This document shows positions 1 through 7,612 of a DNA stretch of 9,864 bases, one piece after another. The DNA is taken from assembly GCA_036386655.1 (NCBI GenBank), contig DASVVG010000180.1:1-9864 (forward strand), read 5' to 3'. Position 1 is the stretch's first letter, and every line of letters starts with the position of its first letter. The stretch comes from JAHWJX01 sp036386655. GTDB taxonomy: Bacteria; Pseudomonadota; Alphaproteobacteria; Caulobacterales; Caulobacteraceae. The position numbers and the translations under genes are program-made. The notes under the pieces were generated by a model. That model had not been told where the DNA came from, did not search any database, and saw only the letters and a list, made by a program, of their open reading frames with translations.

Positions 1-115
1 ACGCCAGGAGGTCCAGCGGGTGGCCAGCACGTGGCTGACCAAACCGTCGATCGCGGTGTTCGCGCTGCCGACGCCGCGAACGGCGGGCGGCGCGGCGGCC
101 GCGGGCGCGCGGTAG
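1..115 (+). CDS. C-terminal end of an unidentified protein (cut by window edge)
   Basis: Only the last 37 codons are present, read from position 2 to a TAG at 113-115. The peptide begins RQEVQRVASTWLTKPSIAVF and ends in an Ala/Gly-rich tail. Of the 37 sense codons, 35 end in G or C, which matches the genes around it and is the main evidence that this is coding. The stretch VQRVASTWLTKPSIAVFALP faintly resembles the C-terminal end of M16-type (insulinase-like) peptidases, where a VxRVAxxYL helix precedes a final hydrophobic strand; this is a weak resemblance only. The gene ends 3 nt before the stop of the convergent transporter gene, so no intergenic terminator separates them. Confidence 0.55.
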   Translation, partial: RQEVQRVASTWLTKPSIAVFALPTPRTAGGAAAAGAR

Positions 116-118
116 GCG

Positions 119-1804
119 TCACGACAGGCGCCTCCCGCGGGTTTCCGGGGAGAGGAAGAGCATCGTTACGATGGAGATCCCGGTGAACACGACCGGGTAC
201 CAGAGGCCGAAGTAGAGGTCCCCGGATGCCGCCACCATCGCGAAGGCGGTGAACGGTAGGAAGCCCCCGACCCAGCCGGTGCCGATGTGGTACGGCAGCG
301 AGAGTGCCGTGTAGCGCACCCGTGTCGGGAACAGCTCGACCAGCGCGGCCGCCTGCGGGCCGTACACCGCCGTCGCGCTGACGATGAACACCAGCAGGAT
401 CGCGAACACGAGGGGCAGATTGATCCGCTCTGGATCGGCCGCGGCCGGGTAGCCGGCGTTCGTCAGCATGGACGCGACACCGGCCCTGGTGGCGGTGAGG
501 CGGTCGGCGGACGTGCTCGCGGCGCCCGAGGTCTCCGCGACCGCGGGAGCGACGAAGCGGCCGGCCTGCGCGTAAGCGTCGTGCCGGATCGGCGTGGCGC
601 CTCCGGAGGCGGTGCCGCCGACCAGTTCGGGGTCGACGCGGCGGTAGGGCACGCCGGCGTCGGTGAGCGCCTTGGTCAGCATGTCGCAGCCGGTCACCGG
701 CTTCCTGCGTCCCAGCGGATCGAACTGGACGGTGCAGTCCTGCGGATCGGCGAAGACTCGGACGGGCGCACGCTCAGAAGCCTCGGCGAGCGCCGGGTTG
801 GCGGCGCGGGTCATCAGGTGGAAGCCGGGGAAGACGCTGAGCACGAAGAGGATCATGCCGAACAGCATCACCGGCTTGCGGCCGACGCGGTCGGAGAGCC
901 AGCCGAAGAAGACGTAGAGCGCGGCGGAGACCAGCACGACGGCGATCAGCAGCAGGTTCACCGTGGCGGCGGGGACCTTGAGCACCTTCTCGAGAAAGAA
1001 CTGCGCGTAGAAGTGCCCGGCGTACCAGACCGCGCCCTGCGCCAGCATGACCCCGAAGAGGGCGATGAAGACCAGGCGCAGGTTGGGCCAGCGGCCGAAG
1101 GCCTCCTTGTAGGGCGCCTTGCTGATCCCCTCCTCCTCCTTCATGCGCTGGAACTCGGGGCTCTCCTCGAGCTGCATGCGGATGTAGAGCGAGATGACCA
1201 GCAGCAGGGCCGAGAGCAGGAAGGGGATGCGCCAGCCCCAGTCGGCGAAGCGCTCCTCGCCCATCAGGGTGCGGGTGACGAGGATCACCGCCAGCGCGCC
1301 CACCAGCCCGAAGGCTGCGGAGGTCTGGATCCAGCTCGTGAGGTAGCCGCGCTTGTGGTCCTCGGCGTGCTCGGCGACGTAGATCGCCGCGCCGCCGTAC
1401 TCGCCGCCGAGCGCGAAGCCCTGGATCACCCGCATGAGCACCAGCAGGATCGCGGCGGTCGAGCCGATCTGCGCCGCCGTGGGCAGCAGGCCGATGGCGA
1501 TCGTGGCCAGGCCCATCAGGGTGATGGTGATCAGGAAGGCGGCCTTGCGCCCGATCTGGTCGCCCAGCCGGCCGAAGAACAGGGCGCCGAAGGGGCGGAC
1601 GAAGAAGCCGGCGGCGAAGGCGCCGAGTGCGAAGATGAAGCCCGCGGTGTCGCTGCCGCCCGTGAACTGCTTCGCCATGATCGCGGCCAGCGTCCCGAAG
1701 ATGAAGAAGTCGTACCACTCGAAGGCGGTGCCGATGGCGGAGGCCGCCACGACCATGCGGGTCTGGTTGGCCGGGCGCGCCTCGCCCGCCGTGGTCACGC
1801 TCAT
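119..1804 (-). CDS. MHS-family MFS transporter with a large periplasmic insertion
   Basis: This 561-residue inner-membrane protein is a major facilitator of the metabolite:H+ symporter type (relatives of ProP, KgtP and ShiA), so it probably imports a small organic acid or zwitterion with protons. About 12 hydrophobic segments are visible. The family opening GTAFEWYDFFIFG lies at 25-37, motif A GRLGDQIGRKA at 78-88 and its second-half copy GWLSDRVGRKP at 301-311. RVIQGFALGGEYGG at 125-138 is also typical. Family members are usually about 430-450 residues; the excess is one hydrophilic block at about 332-461 between TM9 and TM10, on the periplasmic side if topology is standard. I place the start at 1804 because GGGGGAG sits 7 nt upstream; an in-frame extension to 1942 lacks family sequence. 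The substrate cannot be told. Transcribed divergently from the histidine kinase gene. Confidence 0.92.
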   Translation of the reverse strand: MSVTTAGEARPANQTRMVVAASAIGTAFEWYDFFIFGTLAAIMAKQFTGGSDTAGFIFALGAFAAGFFVRPFGALFFGRLGDQIGRKAAFLITITLMGLATIAIGLLPTAAQIGSTAAILLVLMRVIQGFALGGEYGGAAIYVAEHAEDHKRGYLTSWIQTSAAFGLVGALAVILVTRTLMGEERFADWGWRIPFLLSALLLVISLYIRMQLEESPEFQRMKEEEGISKAPYKEAFGRWPNLRLVFIALFGVMLAQGAVWYAGHFYAQFFLEKVLKVPAATVNLLLIAVVLVSAALYVFFGWLSDRVGRKPVMLFGMILFVLSVFPGFHLMTRAANPALAEASERAPVRVFADPQDCTVQFDPLGRRKPVTGCDMLTKALTDAGVPYRRVDPELVGGTASGGATPIRHDAYAQAGRFVAPAVAETSGAASTSADRLTATRAGVASMLTNAGYPAAADPERINLPLVFAILLVFIVSATAVYGPQAAALVELFPTRVRYTALSLPYHIGTGWVGGFLPFTAFAMVAASGDLYFGLWYPVVFTGISIVTMLFLSPETRGRRLS

Positions 1805-1811
1805 TCGAAAA

Positions 1812-1818
1812 CTCCCCC
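1812..1818 (-). promoter_or_regulatory. Ribosome binding site deciding the transporter start
   Basis: Read on the - strand this is GGGGGAG, 7 nt before the ATG at 1804. It selects this start over a longer in-frame opening up to 1942, whose N-terminal 46 residues have no transporter character. Confidence 0.7.
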
Positions 1819-1856
1819 CGCCGACGCGCCGGGATGCTGCCGCATGGGCCGTGAAC

Positions 1857-1886
1857 GGACAAGCTGCAGGACTCCGGCGCTTGTCC
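1857..1886. repeat. Inverted repeat, operator candidate upstream of transporter
   Basis: GGACAAGC at 1857-1864 is perfectly complementary in reverse to GCTTGTCC at 1879-1886, with a 14-nt spacer. The half-sites are 22 bp apart centre to centre, about two helical turns, as expected for a dimeric regulator. It lies 53-82 nt before the transporter start, in the likely 5' leader. It could equally form a leader hairpin. Confidence 0.4.
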
Positions 1887-1922
1887 CGCATCCGGGGAGG
1901 GGACAGGTTTCGGACCCGGGGC

Positions 1923-1934
1923 GATACAAAATAG
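1923..1934 (-). promoter_or_regulatory. AT-rich patch, possible -10 region of transporter promoter
   Basis: On the - strand this reads CTATTTTGTATC, the most AT-rich stretch in the upstream region. TATTTT or TTGTAT could serve as a -10 element, giving a leader of roughly 110-120 nt. No good -35 hexamer stands at 16-18 nt, so this is a weak call. Confidence 0.25.
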
Positions 1935-1989
1935 GTGCGCAAAGCGGCCCGCCGGCGGCGTCCGGGCGGGCGGGCCGGCGCGTGCGCAC
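1935..1989. repeat. 55-bp imperfect inverted repeat
   Basis: The outer arms GTGCGCA (1935-1941) and TGCGCAC (1983-1989) are a perfect 7-bp match. Inner arms CGGCCCGCC (1945-1953) and GGCGGGCCG (1969-1977) form 9 bp around a 15-nt loop, with 3 and 5 unpaired bases between the two stems. It abuts the AT-rich promoter-like patch of the transporter, so a protein-binding site or cruciform is as likely as an RNA structure. Confidence 0.45.
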
Positions 1990-2020
1990 AGGGCGCGGCC
2001 CGGGTCTCTCAGAGGGCAGA

Positions 2021-2050
2021 TCGGGGATCAGCGAGCGCTGCATCCCTCGA
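2021..2050. repeat. 30-nt bulged hairpin
   Basis: TCGGGGATCAGCG (2021-2033) pairs with CGCTGCATCCCTCGA (2036-2050), giving 13 base pairs with single-base bulges at 2041 and 2047. The innermost pair would probably open to leave a 4-nt loop. No T-run follows on either strand, so it is not a standard intrinsic terminator. Confidence 0.45.
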
Positions 2051-2103
2051 TTCTAGCTGCGCCGGCGGAGGGGTGAACAACATCGGGGAACGGTTTCGCG
2101 GGA

Positions 2104-2142
2104 TGTCCCGGGTTGTCTCCGGTTGTCCTGTCCCCGGAGACA
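2104..2142. repeat. TGTC repeats at 10-bp period overlapping a 9-bp inverted repeat
   Basis: TGTC occurs at 2104, 2114 and 2124, exactly one helical turn apart, and the first two units are nearly identical (TGTCCCGGGT, TGTCTCCGGT). The second copy begins a perfect inverted repeat, TGTCTCCGG (2114-2122) against CCGGAGACA (2134-2142), with an 11-nt loop. A small palindrome CGGGATGTCCCG spans 2099-2110. This looks like a regulator-binding cluster about 175-210 nt before the kinase start. Confidence 0.4.
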
Positions 2143-2178
2143 CCGCCGACGCCGGACTACAGGCGGGGAGCGGGGCCA

Positions 2179-2242
2179 GGTCGGCGTTGGAGCTCATGCA
2201 GCGGGCGGAGGCAGGCCCGCCGGGCGGGTCCAACGACCGACC
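2179..2242 (+). other. 64-nt stem-loop unit, possible structured leader or small RNA
   Basis: GGTCGGCGTTGGA (2179-2191) pairs with TCCAACGACCGACC (2229-2242) over 13 bp, interrupted only by a bulged A at 2236. The enclosed sequence can form its own hairpin, GCGGGC (2201-2206) with GCCCGC (2215-2220), or alternatively CCCGCC with GGCGGG (2216-2228). The outer stem includes A-T pairs, so base composition alone does not explain it easily. It ends 73 nt before the kinase ATG. The strand is assumed from the kinase gene; it could also be transcribed the other way or act as DNA. Confidence 0.4.
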
Positions 2243-2315
2243 GCCGTGACGGGAAATCGCTTGCCGCAGTCACAAATGTTGGGTTGAACCGCCCCTTCGC
2301 CTAGACGGAGCAGTC

Positions 2316-4703
2316 ATGGCCGAACCCCTCACGAACGGCTCTTCGGCCAACGAGCACCGCTTCCAGCTCCTGGTCGAGTCGCTCGGCGACTACGCGATCT
2401 ACATGATGGACCTGGAGGGGCGCATCCTCACCTGGAACCCGGGCGCGGAGCGGATCAAAGGCTACACGCGCGAGGAGATCCAGGGAGAATCCTTCAGCAG
2501 GTTCTTCACCACGGAGGATCGGGCCAACCGCGTGCCGGAGAGGGTCCTGGCCGAGGCGCTGCGGGAGGGCCGCACCGAGAACGAGGGCTGGCGGGTCCGC
2601 AAGGACGGCACCCGGTTCTGGGCGCTGGCGACGGTCCACTCGGTCCGCGACGAGACCGGCGAGCTCGTGGGCTTCGCGAAGATCACCCGCGACATGACGG
2701 AGCGGCGGGCGGCCGAGCAGGCGTTGCTCGAGAGCGAGCGCCGGTTCCGGTACCTCGTCGAGGGCGTCGTCGACTACGCCATCTACATGCTCGACGTGAA
2801 CGGCACCGTGGTGAACTGGAACCGGGGCGCCGAGCGGCTCAAGCTGTACGGCTCGGACGAGATCGTCGGACGGCATTTCAGCCTGTTCTACACGCCCGAG
2901 GACCGGCGCTCGGGCCTGCCGGCCAAGGCGCTCTCCACGGCCCTGAAGGAGGGCCGCTACGAGAGCGAGGGCTGGCGGCTGCGGAAGGACGGCACCCGCT
3001 TCTGGGCCTCCGCCGTGATCGACCTCATCCACGACGAGCAGGGCCGCCACATCGGCTTCGCGAAGATCACACGCGACATTTCCGACAAGCGCGCCGCCCA
3101 GGACGCGCTGGCGCTGAGCGAGCGCCAGTTCCGGATGCTGGTGGCGGGCGTCGTGGACTACGCGCTGTTCATGCTCGATCCGAACGGGGTGGTCAGCAAC
3201 TGGAACGCGGGCGCCCAGAACATCAAGGGCTACACGGCCGACGAGATCGTGGGCCAGCACTTCTCCGTCTTCTACACCGAGGCGGACCGGTCGGCCGGCA
3301 AGCCGATGGAGGCGCTGCAGACCGCCATTCGCGACGGCCGGTACGAGGCCGAGGCCTGGCGCGTGCGCAAGGACGGCACCCTTTTCTTCGCGAACGTGGT
3401 GATCGACGCCATCAAGGACGAGGTCGGCGAGCTGATGGGGTTCGCCAAGATCACCCGCGACATCACCGAGCGGCGCAGCGCCCAACTGGAGCTGCAGGCG
3501 GCGCATGAGCGGCTGGCGCAGGCGCAAAAGATGGAGGCCATCGGGCAGGTGACCGGCGGCGTCGCGCACGACTTCAACAACCTCCTCATGGTGGTCAGCG
3601 GGCATGCGCAGCTGCTGCGCAAGCGCGTTCCGCTGGAGGACCCGAAAGTGGTCCGCGCGCTCGACGCCGTTGAGACGGCGGCGCGGCGCGGGCAGGAGCT
3701 GACCCGGCACCTGCTCACCTTCGCCCGGCGACAGCGCCTGAACCCGGAGGCCGTGGCGTTGCACGACCGCGCCGCCGGGATACGCGAGCTGCTGTCGACC
3801 AGCGTGGGCTCCGCAGTCCGCGTCGCAGTCGACCTGCCCGAGGACCTCTGGCCCGTCGAGGCGGATCCCGGCGAGCTGGACCTCGCGCTGCTGAACATGG
3901 CCGTGAACGCGCGCGACGCCATGCCCGGGGGCGGCAGGCTCTCGATTTCGGCGCGAAACGTGAGACTGAAAGGGGGGGAGGTCGCGCCCGAAGTCCGCGG
4001 GGACTTCGTCGCCGTCACCGTCGAGGACAGCGGCTCCGGCATCGCGCCCGACATCCTGGCGCGCGTGTTCGAACCCTTCTTCACGACGAAGGACGTGGAC
4101 AAGGGCACGGGGCTAGGCCTGTCGCAGGTCTACGGCTTCGTCGAACAGTCGGGCGGCCGCGCGGTGATCCGGAGCGAACTCGGGCGCGGCACGACGGTGA
4201 TCCTGTACCTGCCGCGGTCGCGACGGCAGGCTGCGACCGCTTCCGGAGACCAGGCGGAGCCGGAGGCGCGCTCCGGCGTCTGCGTGCTGGTGGTCGAGGA
4301 CAATCCCGAGGTCGCGGAGGTCACGGTCGGACTGCTGGAGCAGCTCGGCAACAGGACGCGCCTGGCCACCAGCGCGGAGGCGGCGCTTGGTGCGCTGGCC
4401 GAGGGCGAACCGCCAGACCTGGTGCTCAGCGACATCGTCATGGCCGGCGAGATGAACGGCCTGGATCTGGCGCGCCGCCTGCGCGAGGAGCGACCGGAGC
4501 TGCCGGTGCTCCTGGCCACCGGCTACAGCGAGACGGCCGAAAACATCGGCCGCGAGTTCCCGATCCTCGCGAAGCCCTTCGCCCTTCACGACCTCAGCCG
4601 GGCCCTCGGCGCCGCCTTCGCGACGGCGGGCCCACGCGAACGGACGCTGCTGCCGTTCGAGCCCCCGCCGGGCCGGCGCCGGCCGCGCAAGGACGACGCC
4701 TGA
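2316..4703 (+). CDS. Hybrid sensor histidine kinase with three tandem PAS domains
   Basis: This 795-residue protein senses a signal through PAS domains, autophosphorylates on histidine and passes phosphate to its own receiver. Three PAS/PAC units occupy about 13-130, 141-258 and 269-386; each starts near DYAxxM and ends in FAKITRD. HisKA carries the H-box GGVAHDFNNLL with phospho-acceptor His418. The ATPase has the N-box NMAVNARDAM (527-536), G1 DSGSGIAPD (571-579), F-box FEPFFTTK (585-592) and G2 GTGLGLSQVYG (597-607). The receiver (about 655-767) has Glu661/Asp662, phospho-acceptor Asp706, Thr735 and Lys753, so all key residues are present. No transmembrane segment or signal peptide is seen, so it is probably cytoplasmic. 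GGAG lies 5 nt before the ATG. No partner response regulator is adjacent; an output protein or phosphotransferase must be encoded elsewhere. The signal is unknown. Confidence 0.95.
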   Translation: MAEPLTNGSSANEHRFQLLVESLGDYAIYMMDLEGRILTWNPGAERIKGYTREEIQGESFSRFFTTEDRANRVPERVLAEALREGRTENEGWRVRKDGTRFWALATVHSVRDETGELVGFAKITRDMTERRAAEQALLESERRFRYLVEGVVDYAIYMLDVNGTVVNWNRGAERLKLYGSDEIVGRHFSLFYTPEDRRSGLPAKALSTALKEGRYESEGWRLRKDGTRFWASAVIDLIHDEQGRHIGFAKITRDISDKRAAQDALALSERQFRMLVAGVVDYALFMLDPNGVVSNWNAGAQNIKGYTADEIVGQHFSVFYTEADRSAGKPMEALQTAIRDGRYEAEAWRVRKDGTLFFANVVIDAIKDEVGELMGFAKITRDITERRSAQLELQAAHERLAQAQKMEAIGQVTGGVAHDFNNLLMVVSGHAQLLRKRVPLEDPKVVRALDAVETAARRGQELTRHLLTFARRQRLNPEAVALHDRAAGIRELLSTSVGSAVRVAVDLPEDLWPVEADPGELDLALLNMAVNARDAMPGGGRLSISARNVRLKGGEVAPEVRGDFVAVTVEDSGSGIAPDILARVFEPFFTTKDVDKGTGLGLSQVYGFVEQSGGRAVIRSELGRGTTVILYLPRSRRQAATASGDQAEPEARSGVCVLVVEDNPEVAEVTVGLLEQLGNRTRLATSAEAALGALAEGEPPDLVLSDIVMAGEMNGLDLARRLREERPELPVLLATGYSETAENIGREFPILAKPFALHDLSRALGAAFATAGPRERTLLPFEPPPGRRRPRKDDA
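2352..3473 (+). repeat. Three tandem PAS-coding repeats, 384-nt period
   Basis: Equivalent landmarks in the three PAS units sit exactly 128 residues apart: DYAxxM at residues 25, 153 and 281, and FAKITRD at 120, 248 and 376. That is a 384-nt period with no net insertion or deletion. Shared blocks include NWNxGA, RKDGT and FAKITRD. Units two and three look closest to each other (DEIVG, HFS, FYT). This is an internal duplication within one gene rather than a separate element. Confidence 0.85.
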
Positions 4704-4737
4704 GAAGCCAGACCGCGCGGAAATGTCGGCTTCCGAC
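4704..4737. terminator. Weak hairpin after the kinase gene
   Basis: GTCGG (4725-4729) and CCGAC (4733-4737) form a 5-bp hairpin with a 3-nt loop just after the kinase stop. A wider pair, GAAGCC (4704-4709) with GGCTTC (4728-4733), competes with it. No T-run follows, so intrinsic termination is doubtful and the kinase transcript may continue into the YCII gene. Confidence 0.2.
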
Positions 4738-4798
4738 GGGAGGCGGCGTCCTCGGGCCGTGAGCGCTCGGAGGTTCGGGCGCGGATGGAGGAACGGCC

Positions 4799-5176
4799 AT
4801 GCAGTACATGCTGCTGATCTACGAGGACGAGGCGATCTACGACACGGCGGAGAAGTACGAGGCGGTGGTGGCGGCGCACGAGCAGTTCGCGGGCGAGCTG
4901 GCGCGGCTGGGCGTGCTGCGGGGCGGCGCGGGGCTGGAGCCGGTGGCCAAGGCGCTGACCATCCGCAAGGTGCGCGGCAAGCACCTGGTCCACGACGGCC
5001 CATACGCCGAGACCAAGGAGCAGATCGGGGGGTACTACCTGATCGACGTGCCCGACGTGGAGACGGCGCTGGAGTGGGCGCGCAAGCTGCCGCTGGGCGG
5101 GGACGGTTCGGTGGAGGTGCGGCCGCTGATCGACACCGGCGAGGCGCGGGAGCTGGAGGAGCCGCCGGCCGCCTAG
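4799..5176 (+). CDS. YCII/DGPF-domain protein
   Basis: This is a small 125-residue cytoplasmic protein of the YCII-related (DGPF, YciI-like) family. Hallmarks are the opening MQYMLLIYEDE, the core HDGPYAETKEQIGGYYLIDV at 65-84 and the ending ALEWARKLPL...VEVRPL at 90-110. The biochemical role of the family is poorly defined; a ferredoxin-like fold and general-acid chemistry have been proposed. Such genes often sit beside an ECF sigma factor gene of the ECF42 type, but none is in this window. GGAGG at 4787-4791 stands 7 nt before the ATG. It starts 95 nt after the kinase gene on the same strand and could be co-transcribed with it. Its TAG overlaps the stop codon of the opposing flavoprotein gene. 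Confidence 0.88.
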   Translation: MQYMLLIYEDEAIYDTAEKYEAVVAAHEQFAGELARLGVLRGGAGLEPVAKALTIRKVRGKHLVHDGPYAETKEQIGGYYLIDVPDVETALEWARKLPLGGDGSVEVRPLIDTGEARELEEPPAA

Positions 5177-6411
5177 GTTCGGGACGCGCCGGCGAGGCCG
5201 AGGCGGCGCAGGGCGGCCTGAGCCGCCCAGGCGCCGGTGGCGAAGGAGGCCTGCAGCAGGTAGCCGCCGGTGGGGGCCTCCCAGTCGAGCATCTCGCCGG
5301 CGGCGTACACGCCGGGCAGCTCGCGGAGCAGCAGGTCGGCGTCGACGGCTTCGAAGGCGAGGCCGCCGGCGGTGGAGATGGCGCGGTCGAGCGGCTGGAC
5401 GCCCGTGAGCACGATCGGGGCGCGCTTGATCCGGTGGGCCAGCTCGGCCGGGTTGGAGGGAAGCTGCAGCCCGTGCGCCTCGCGCAGCAGGTTGGCCGCG
5501 ACTGGGGAGAGGCCCGCCGCCTTGCGCAGCACGCTCGCCATGGACTGACCCCGGCCGGTTGAGGCGACCCGTTCGGCGAGGCGGGCTTCGTCGAGGTCGG
5601 GGCGGAGGTCGAGATCGAGGCGGGCTTCGCCGGTCGCGAGCACGGCGTCGCGGAGCGGGGCGGCCAGCGCGTACACGGCGCCGCCTTCCAGGCCGTAGCT
5701 GGTGACGACCGCCTCGCCGCGGACGGAGCGGCCGTCGAAGCGGAGGGCGACGTTCTTGAGCGGCGCGCCCGCGAAGCGGCTGCGGAAGTGTTTGCTCCAA
5801 GCGACGTTGAAGCCGCAGTTTGCGGGCTGGAAGGGCGCGACCGCGGCGCCGCGTCCGGCGAGCGGGGCCGCCCAGGCGCCGTCGGACCCGAGACGCGCCC
5901 AGCTGGCGCCGCCGAGGGCCAGGATCGTGGCGGCGGGTTCGGCGTGCTCCTCGCGGCCCTGCTCGTCGTGGAAGACGAGGCGGGGTCCGTCCCAGCCGGT
6001 CCAGCGGCGGCGGGCGACGACGCGGACGCCCTGCGCCTCCAGCCGGGCGAGCCACGCGCGCAGCAGCGGCGAGGCCTTCATGGCGCGCGGAAAGACGCGG
6101 CCGCTGGAGCCGACGAAGGTGGGCTGGCCGAGTCCCTCCGCCCACGCGACCAGGGCGGCGGGCGGGAAGGCCTCGAGCACCGGCCGGAGCGTGTCCGCGC
6201 GCGCGCCGTAGCGGGCGAGGAAGGGCTCGAACGGCTCCGAATGCGTGAGGTTGAGGCCGCCGCGGCCGGCCATCAGGAACTTGCGCCCGACGCTGGGCAT
6301 CCGCTCGTAGACGGTGACGCGGGCGCCGCCGGCGCTCAGCACCTCCGCAGCCATGAGGCCGGCCGGGCCGCCGCCGATGACGGCGACTTCCGGCCGGAGG
6401 GCTTCGGCCAT
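5173..6411 (-). CDS. FAD-dependent flavoprotein, PP_4765/HI0933-like family
   Basis: This 412-residue protein is a predicted FAD-binding oxidoreductase of the HI0933/BaiN-like superfamily, closest by motif to what is annotated as the PP_4765 flavoprotein family (TIGR03862). The Rossmann motif GGGPAG is at 13-18, with the ribose-binding acidic residue Glu36. GRGGLNLTHSE (49-59) corresponds to the GNGRCNxTN block of the superfamily. ALGGASWARLGSDGAW spans 165-180. The C-terminal signature runs from AISTAGGLAF (344-353) through AAGEMLDWEAPTGGYLLQAS (370-389). Substrate and reaction are not known for this subfamily. The ATG follows the stop of the glutaryl-CoA dehydrogenase gene by 2 nt and has no strong ribosome site, so translation is probably coupled. 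Its stop shares CTAG with the convergent YCII gene. Confidence 0.87.
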   Translation of the reverse strand: MAEALRPEVAVIGGGPAGLMAAEVLSAGGARVTVYERMPSVGRKFLMAGRGGLNLTHSEPFEPFLARYGARADTLRPVLEAFPPAALVAWAEGLGQPTFVGSSGRVFPRAMKASPLLRAWLARLEAQGVRVVARRRWTGWDGPRLVFHDEQGREEHAEPAATILALGGASWARLGSDGAWAAPLAGRGAAVAPFQPANCGFNVAWSKHFRSRFAGAPLKNVALRFDGRSVRGEAVVTSYGLEGGAVYALAAPLRDAVLATGEARLDLDLRPDLDEARLAERVASTGRGQSMASVLRKAAGLSPVAANLLREAHGLQLPSNPAELAHRIKRAPIVLTGVQPLDRAISTAGGLAFEAVDADLLLRELPGVYAAGEMLDWEAPTGGYLLQASFATGAWAAQAALRRLGLAGASRT

Positions 6412-6413
6412 GC

Positions 6414-7604
<1,191 letters not shown>

Positions 7605-7612
7605 TTCTCGGG

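Larger units (their letters stand above)
1805..2315. other. Divergent non-coding region, rich in inverted repeats
   Basis: These 511 nt separate the divergent transporter and histidine kinase genes. No open frame here has a convincing start, ribosome site or recognisable product. The region holds an 8-bp inverted repeat near the transporter (1857-1886), an AT-rich patch (1923-1934), a 55-bp imperfect inverted repeat (1935-1989), a bulged hairpin (2021-2050), three TGTC direct repeats overlapping a 9-bp inverted repeat (2104-2142), and a 64-nt stem-loop unit (2179-2242). No tRNA-like shape or known riboswitch was recognised. TTGCCG at 2261-2266, with TTGAAC 17 nt further on, is at best a weak sigma-70-like promoter for the kinase gene. 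Confidence 0.7.

Noticed and set aside
1801..2043. Possible 80-residue - strand gene ahead of the transporter
   Set aside because: Pro/Arg-rich translation without a ribosome site; it overlaps the likely transporter leader.
287..2056. Long open frame on the + strand opposite the transporter (589 codons)
   Set aside because: It mirrors the transporter frame in GC-rich DNA, its protein is low-complexity (Gly, Arg, Asp, Glu, Gln rich) with no domain, and it runs into non-coding sequence.
2087..2114. EcfG-like promoter starting GGAAC at 2087
   Set aside because: The nearest GTT-type -10 is 19 nt away and no CGTT is at 16-17 nt.
1935..2249. Possible small gene on the + strand in the divergent region
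   Set aside because: Arg/Gly/Ala-rich translation, no ribosome site and no recognisable motif; it overlaps several inverted repeats that explain the region better.
4586..6145. Long Arg/Pro-rich - strand frame across the YCII and flavoprotein genes
   Set aside because: It overlaps two well-supported genes in other frames and has no domain; it is a composition artefact.
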